This document shows positions 58,910-64,000 of a DNA stretch of 64,000 nt, piece by piece. The notes beneath the pieces are model-generated. The model worked only from the letters and a program-made list of their open reading frames with translations, had not been told where the DNA came from and did no database searches. Source of the DNA: Corbicula japonica (Eukaryota > Mollusca > Bivalvia > Venerida > Cyrenidae); NCBI GenBank assembly GCA_038501625.1, contig JAZAYU010000263.1, positions 620,001 to 684,000 on the forward strand, given 5' to 3'. Made by a program: the position numbers and the translations under genes. How positions within the stretch are numbered: the first letter of the stretch is position 1; each line of letters opens with the position of its first letter.

Positions 58910-60490
58910 GTTTTAAATTCGCACTCTGGCCCGAGCGCAAAATATGCGAAAATTAAGCCATCGCTAAATAAAATGATACCACAGTAGTTATTAATGATGA
59001 ACACTATATATTGCAATAAATGGTGCAAAAGAGAACATGCCGAGCCTAATGCACTTTCTAGCTGGAATATACTGACTTCTTCATCTGAGAGTGATATTTT
59101 TACTGCACACACTTTACAAATTACAAAATTTACAATCAGTATTGAGCCGAAACAAGACAAAGTACCTACTATGTATTGTTTACCTAAAATGCATAAAACA
59201 CCGTATAAAGCAAGATTTATTGCTAACTCTAGTTCTTGCACTACTGCTAAATTATCCGTGCTCTTAACATCGTGTCTTACAGCTATAAAATAACACATAA
59301 TTAGGTATTGTGATAAGGTTTTTGAAACTTCTGGCACAAATTTATTTTGGTCGATTAAAAATTCAAATGACGTTTTGAAAAAGCTTAAATCAAATAATTT
59401 TCGGGCGTTCTGTTTGTCTACTTATGATTTCTCAACATTATACACTTCGCTCTCTCATAATTTAATAAGAGACAAACTAACCACGGCAGTCTTATTGAAA
59501 AAAACGTTTGCTAGAGAAAATAAAACCTTCATCGCTTGTAATAACCATAGGGCATTTTTTACAGATGGTTCGTATGATAATTATACCTAATGGACTTGTC
59601 AAGACCTTATAGAGTCGCTTACTTTCTTACTGGATAATATTTATGTTAGATTCGGTACCTCTATTTTGTAAACAAGTAATAGGCATCCCAATGGGTACTA
59701 ATTGTGCAACCCTTGTTGCTGATCTGTTTTTATACTGTTATGAAAGAGACTTTATGTTATCTCTTTCTACTGAACATCAAGATGATATAATTACAGCTTT
59801 TAACAACACCTTGAGGACCTTGATGATTTATTAAATATAGACAATAACAAGTTTCCATTACTGGTAAATAAGATTTATCCTAAACAACTACAACTTCACA
59901 AAGCGAACACTTCAGAAAAGCAAGCAAACTTTCTCGATCTAAATCTGTCCATTGAAAATGATTATGTCACTACTAAAATTTATGATAAAAGAGATGATTT
60001 TAATTTTAATATAGTAAATTTTCCGTTTTTAGACGGCGATGTTCCCCATGCAACATCTTATGGGGTTTATATTTCTCAGCTTGTTCGCCTTTTAAGAGCT
60101 TGCATCAATGTTAATGATTTCAATGAACGTAATCTTTGCATTACAGAAAAACTTTTAAAACAATGTTATCGGTATCACAAATTAAGGAAAACCTTTTGCA
60201 AGTTTTATCGCCGATACCCGGATTTAATTCATAAATACAAATGCAGTTTAAACTCACTTTTGCAACAAGGTATTACACAGCCAGTTTTTTATGGAGATTT
60301 AATTTATAAACTTTAAAAGATAAAAGGCAGTGTTAATTTCTCCACGTTATTCGTAAAAACCATCTGTAAATTTAAAAAGAAAGGTTACCAACATGATATT
60401 TTGCAGCGCTCTGCAGGCCTGGTGATTAACCCATCTACAGTTGATCATTATGCTTACCTCTTTGGTTGCACGACGGTGGCAGGGGTCTAA
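58910..60490 (+). pseudogene. Penelope-like reverse transcriptase pseudogene, copy 1
   Basis: Successive frames encode a reverse transcriptase of Penelope-like type. The order is the PKMHK signature at about 59183, TYDFSTLYTSLSH (first catalytic Asp) at about 59425, GIPMGTNCA at about 59683, the LDD catalytic motif at 59819-59827, and a C-terminal region ending VFYGDLIYKL at 60313. A further open stretch runs to 60490. Breaks: stops at about 59291, 59588 and 60314, and frameshifts near 59667 and 59815, the second removing the Tyr codon of the YLDD box. No GIY-YIG endonuclease was recognised. Related sequence on the - strand lies at 61016-61600. Confidence 0.8.
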
Positions 60491-60546
60491 GAGTTTATGA
60501 AGGTTTATGGGGAAATCTTTTCTTAAAAGAACCTAGAAGCTCGATT

Positions 60547-61012
60547 TTTTTCTTTTATCCCTGTCATCGTTTTCTTGCTGATTTCACTCCAGGTGCTCTG
60601 GTCTCGGAAAGATCATTGAGTACCCGCCCTTTGGCTTTGCAATGCTATTAAATTCTTATGCTTATATGTTTGTATGGTTTTGCATGCAACATTGTTGAGC
60701 TGATGGGTGGGTTGGAGTTATTTCACCAAGACAATTTGTACTTGTTTTGTGATACGAGAACCTGTTGGGGCAAGTGTGAGGTTGGTGCACCCTAGAACCT
60801 GGTTTAAACCCCCAGTGGCAATTTGTTTTGCCACTTACCGTTCCAAGGCGGTATCCTCAAAGGTTATTTTGTTTGTTCATTGTTTGTGGCGTCCTATTTG
60901 AATTGACATACATATATAAAACATGCGCTCTCTCTCTTCTTCTCATCTTTTTCGCTGCGTGGGGAGGCTGTGTTTTTTGAGTGTGGCGATTCCTGATATG
61001 CATATGTTGCTT
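60547..61012 (+). repeat. R2 repeat, near full length
   Basis: The longest R2 copy in the window, with all blocks in order, from TCTTTTATCCCTGTCATCG through AGAACCTGGTTTAAACCC and CCACTTACCGTTCCAAGGCG to GCGATTCCTGATATGCATAT. It lies between the two facing RT pseudogenes and touches the second. Confidence 0.85.
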
Positions 61013-61015
61013 TTT

Positions 61016-61600
61016 TTTTCTTGATGTTCGGTAGGAAGAGATAACATAAAGTCTCTTTGATAACAGTATAAAAAACAGATCAGCAACAAGGGGTGCACAA
61101 TTAGTACCCATTGTTTATTAATAGAGGTACCAAATCTGAAATAAATATTATCCAATAAAAATGTGAGCACTTTGATAATGTTTTGACGGGTCCATGAAGT
61201 ATAATTATCATAAGAACCATATGTAAAGAATTACCTCTGTTCATTACACGCGATAAATGTTTTATTTTCTCTAGCAAATTTTTTACTGGCTAGTTTGTCT
61301 CTTTTCAAATTATGAGGGAGAGAAGTATATAGTGGTTTTAAAAACTTTTTCGCAATACATAATTACATGTTTTTTTATAGTTGTAAGACAAGATGTTAAG
61401 AGCACGGATAGTTTTGTTGTTGTACAAGAACTAGAGTTTGCAATAAATCTTGCTTTGTACGGTGTTTTGTGCATTTTAGGCAACAAATACATAATAGGTA
61501 CTTTGTCTTGTTTCGGCTCAACACTGATTCTAAATTTAGTAATTTGTAGAGTGTGTGCATTAACAATATCACTCTCATGTGAAGAAATCAGTGTATAACA
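61016..61600 (-). pseudogene. Penelope-like reverse transcriptase pseudogene, copy 2 (fragment)
   Basis: The - strand carries the middle of the same RT: LLPKMHKTPYKARFIAN at about 61485, then LLDNIYFRFGTSI, then MGTNCAPLVADLF at about 61111. The frame then breaks. It ends at the R2 junction near 61015, before the YLDD box, so the second half of the enzyme is missing. The segment between PKMHK and GIPMGT is shortened relative to copy 1. It is non-functional. Confidence 0.78.
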
Positions 61601-62083
61601 TTATTTGCATCCTAATCAGCAGGTGTTAAAACAAATCTGTTGTGAAAATCTTGAATACCCTTTTTTAAATGACGAATGTTAAAACGAGGTCGAGGTGGTA
61701 AGAGAGCTATGTTTCTTTATAGAGCAGAACATAATCTTTATTTTCCCAGACGTGTGATTCATGTAACATAGGAACAGTCATCATACAATATGGAGGAGAG
61801 CAGATTTTAGATTCATTTTACATAAATATCGAGGTGTTAACAAACATATTTTTAATATTATAGTGAATAGTATAAATACGGAGGAAAACTCGAATATCTT
61901 TTAAAAAAAGTTTAACAATACTGTAAGATTTGAATACTTAAAATGGAAAAAAATAAAGAAAAACGTATTCATTACGCCTATGATTACATTTTTCGAAGGA
62001 AGTAAGATAAATGAATACATGAAATAGATAGGTCATAGTTCTATTGCGAACATGAAACAGGTCATTTGAATTTTGCCATTACA
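61601..62083. other. unassigned AT-rich sequence
   Basis: Probably 5' sequence of the RT copy on one side and 3' sequence of the LINE on the other, but no boundary can be placed. Confidence 0.4.
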
Positions 62084-64000
62084 ATTTATACAAATTTACT
62101 GATCTTAAGTAAGACTTCTTCAGACATGGATTTTATTATATAAGCGAAGCAGGCATCACTGTCATATATACGGATATTTTCAAATATTCTGGCTCGCGCT
62201 TCGTCGAAATATCTACATTTAAATAAATAGTGACGTTCAATAACGATATCACCATTATTGCATAGGTTGCAGAAGCGATCTTTAAAAGGAATGTTTTTCC
62301 ATCGCAGAGCTTCAACCGGTAATCGATTATTACACGTTCTGAACTTAAATAATATTAAGTCATCTGATTTAGGTAATAATGTAAGATATTTTTCAAACTC
62401 TAAAGATGTTTCAAAGCTACCATATATTCTCCCTTTATTAGATAGCTGCATATTAGAATGCCAATCTTGAAGATATTGATTAATAAGACGCGTTTTAATA
62501 ATTTTATGTGTACTTCTATTAACGGCAAAAGATTGGTTTAGCCATAGGTCTGATCTACCAGCAGAGTCCAAAATACTTTTTACTTTACAAATCCATTTAG
62601 ACTGGATTTATGTATGGTTAAGCATGTACCTATAAAGTAGAAAAGACAATTTATTCGCTTTACCAAGAAGTAAGTTACACCAAACAAAAATTTATCATTC
62701 TTGCTTGGACAGTGATAGAAATAGGATAACGTCCGAGGTCACCTAGTAACATGTAACCGGTTGTGCTTGATCGAGCATTTGTTATTCTTCTGAGAAAAAC
62801 GTTATGAACTTTTTCGAGTATGTCTAAGTTCTCTTAACAGAAGACTTTACTCCCATAAGTTAATATTGGTAATACGGTGTGGTCAAAGAGCTTCACTGTT
62901 AGATCAAAAGGGAGGTCAGCATTGTTTGTTTTGGTAAAAAGAAGATGCAAAGCCTTATTCGCTTGCGAAGATACGTGTTTTCTGGTCTTCAAGAAGGATC
63001 CATTACTACAAAAGGTAACCCCTAGTTAATGATATGAATTGGTGATCGTAATTTGTTTGTCACCTAAATTAAAGTTGTAGCGACCAGTGTTTCGTGCTCC
63101 AAGAATAATAATTTTAGTCTTGCTAATATTAACATTTAATTTCCATCGGGATCAGTATTCATTAAATATATTAAGGCTGATCTGAAAATCGTGCTCGTTT
63201 GTAGAGAGAATAGCGGTGTCATCAGCGTATACATGTAGGAGTAATAATAGTATCAGCCAAGTTTCATCTGGGTCATCACCCTTTAACTCTACTCCGACGG
63301 CACCGTTACCCTCCGGGTATACTTGTTAATCATTTAAATAAAGAGAAAAAAGTAGCGGGCTGAGATTCTCACCCTGTCTAACACCTATTTCTGAAACAAA
63401 AAAATTGTAACTGATATTTATAAATAACCATTATTTAAAATACACGATTTAATGTTTTGGTACATATTGAAAATCACCTGGAAAAGCTTACCATTGATAA
63501 AATTATGTAAGAGTTTGTGCCATAAACCAAAGCGCCAAATTTTGTCAAAACAAGAAAAAAAATCTCAAAAAGCGCAAACAACCTTTGTTTACGTTTCTTG
63601 AGAATTTCTATTAGAGCATGAAGGGCAAATATATGGTATGAGCAGGAATAACCGTTCCTAAACCCAGCTTGGTTTTCTTCCAACAGGTTAAATTCTTCAA
63701 CATATTTAGTCAATCGCTGATTTAAAACGGCGGTTAAACGTTTTCCTAAGCATGAAAGGATCGTAATTGGCCTGTAAGAACCTGTATCAGTAGTAATACC
63801 TTTGTTTTTATAAATGGGAATGATAAAGCCGTCTTACCACGTCTTTGGCACGATTCCTGAATCTAAAATACTATTAAAAAGGCGGTTATATACCGGTAAT
63901 AGTAAGTGCTTAGTGCTTTTAATATATTCATTTAAAATACGATCCGAAGGGCTACTAGCTTTGTCATTATTTAATGTGTTTATACATTTAACAATTTCTA
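62084..64000 (-). pseudogene. LINE (CR1/L2-like) ORF2 remnant, 3' part
   Basis: Read on the - strand from the window edge, the frames give reverse transcriptase motifs in order: PIYKNKGITTDTGSYRP (about 63820), NLLEENQAGFRNGYSCSYH (about 63670), the catalytic YADD at 63218-63229, and ITNARSSTTGYMLLGDLGRY (about 62750). A last open stretch of 161 codons (62086-62571) ends with a zinc-binding pattern CNLCNNGDIVIERHYLFKC. This order fits a CR1/L2-type non-LTR retrotransposon. Several stops (for example TGG-TAA near 63836) and frameshifts break it. The 5' part lies beyond the window. Confidence 0.82.

Noticed and set aside
58906..59337. 143-codon - strand frame
   Set aside because: Antisense of the Penelope-like reverse transcriptase region.

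Overview
The window is AT-rich animal nuclear DNA (by eye about two thirds A+T) with spliceosomal introns, many families of short inverted-repeat transposons, a tRNA-derived SINE, Tc1/mariner elements, a Penelope-like reverse transcriptase and a LINE. No operon, ribosome-binding-site series or phage-like organisation is visible. The mixture fits an invertebrate, probably a lophotrochozoan and perhaps a bivalve mollusc. That is an inference from repeat style, because no recognisable host gene fixes the species.

The clearest host gene is on the + strand at 46944-57347. Thirteen exons can be joined by GT-AG introns with consistent phase throughout, giving 2109 coding bases (702 residues plus stop). 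The protein would start MGNACT, a likely myristoylation and palmitoylation site. It continues with a compact region of about 140 residues, a coiled coil, and a long charged disordered tail encoded mostly by the last exon. I do not recognise the family. Its introns hold several repeat copies, including a TTAA-flanked inverted-repeat element and a palindromic element nested in another repeat.

Layout: 1-20000 holds dispersed repeats, including two inverted copies of a 1.25-kb repeat (298-1550 and 18545-19826), a mariner-type element carrying a SINE (9288-9964), a foldback family with paired CRE octamers (11729 and 17883) and a 2.5-kb element with 214-bp terminal repeats (12507-15015). 20000-35000 holds inverted repeat pairs and a 1.16-kb GATCCG-rich element (23783-24938). 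A second copy of that element (27936-29950) is interrupted by a decayed Tc1 transposon (28206-29737), and the first copy serves as the paralogous empty site. 35000-46900 is mostly unassigned, with two TA-flanked MITEs and a 29-bp minisatellite of 17 units (39574-40061). After the gene, 58910-61600 holds two facing Penelope-like RT pseudogenes around another repeat, and 62084-64000 is the 3' part of a LINE on the - strand.

No new multi-gene system is evident. The items most worth a second look are the unrecognised acylated-protein gene, the hairpin-unit minisatellite, the TTAA-specific insertions, the CRE-bearing foldback repeats, and two possible orphan coding fragments (26338-26404 + and 34822-35031 -). 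All homology statements rest on motif recognition and on comparing copies within the window by eye; percent identities were not computed.
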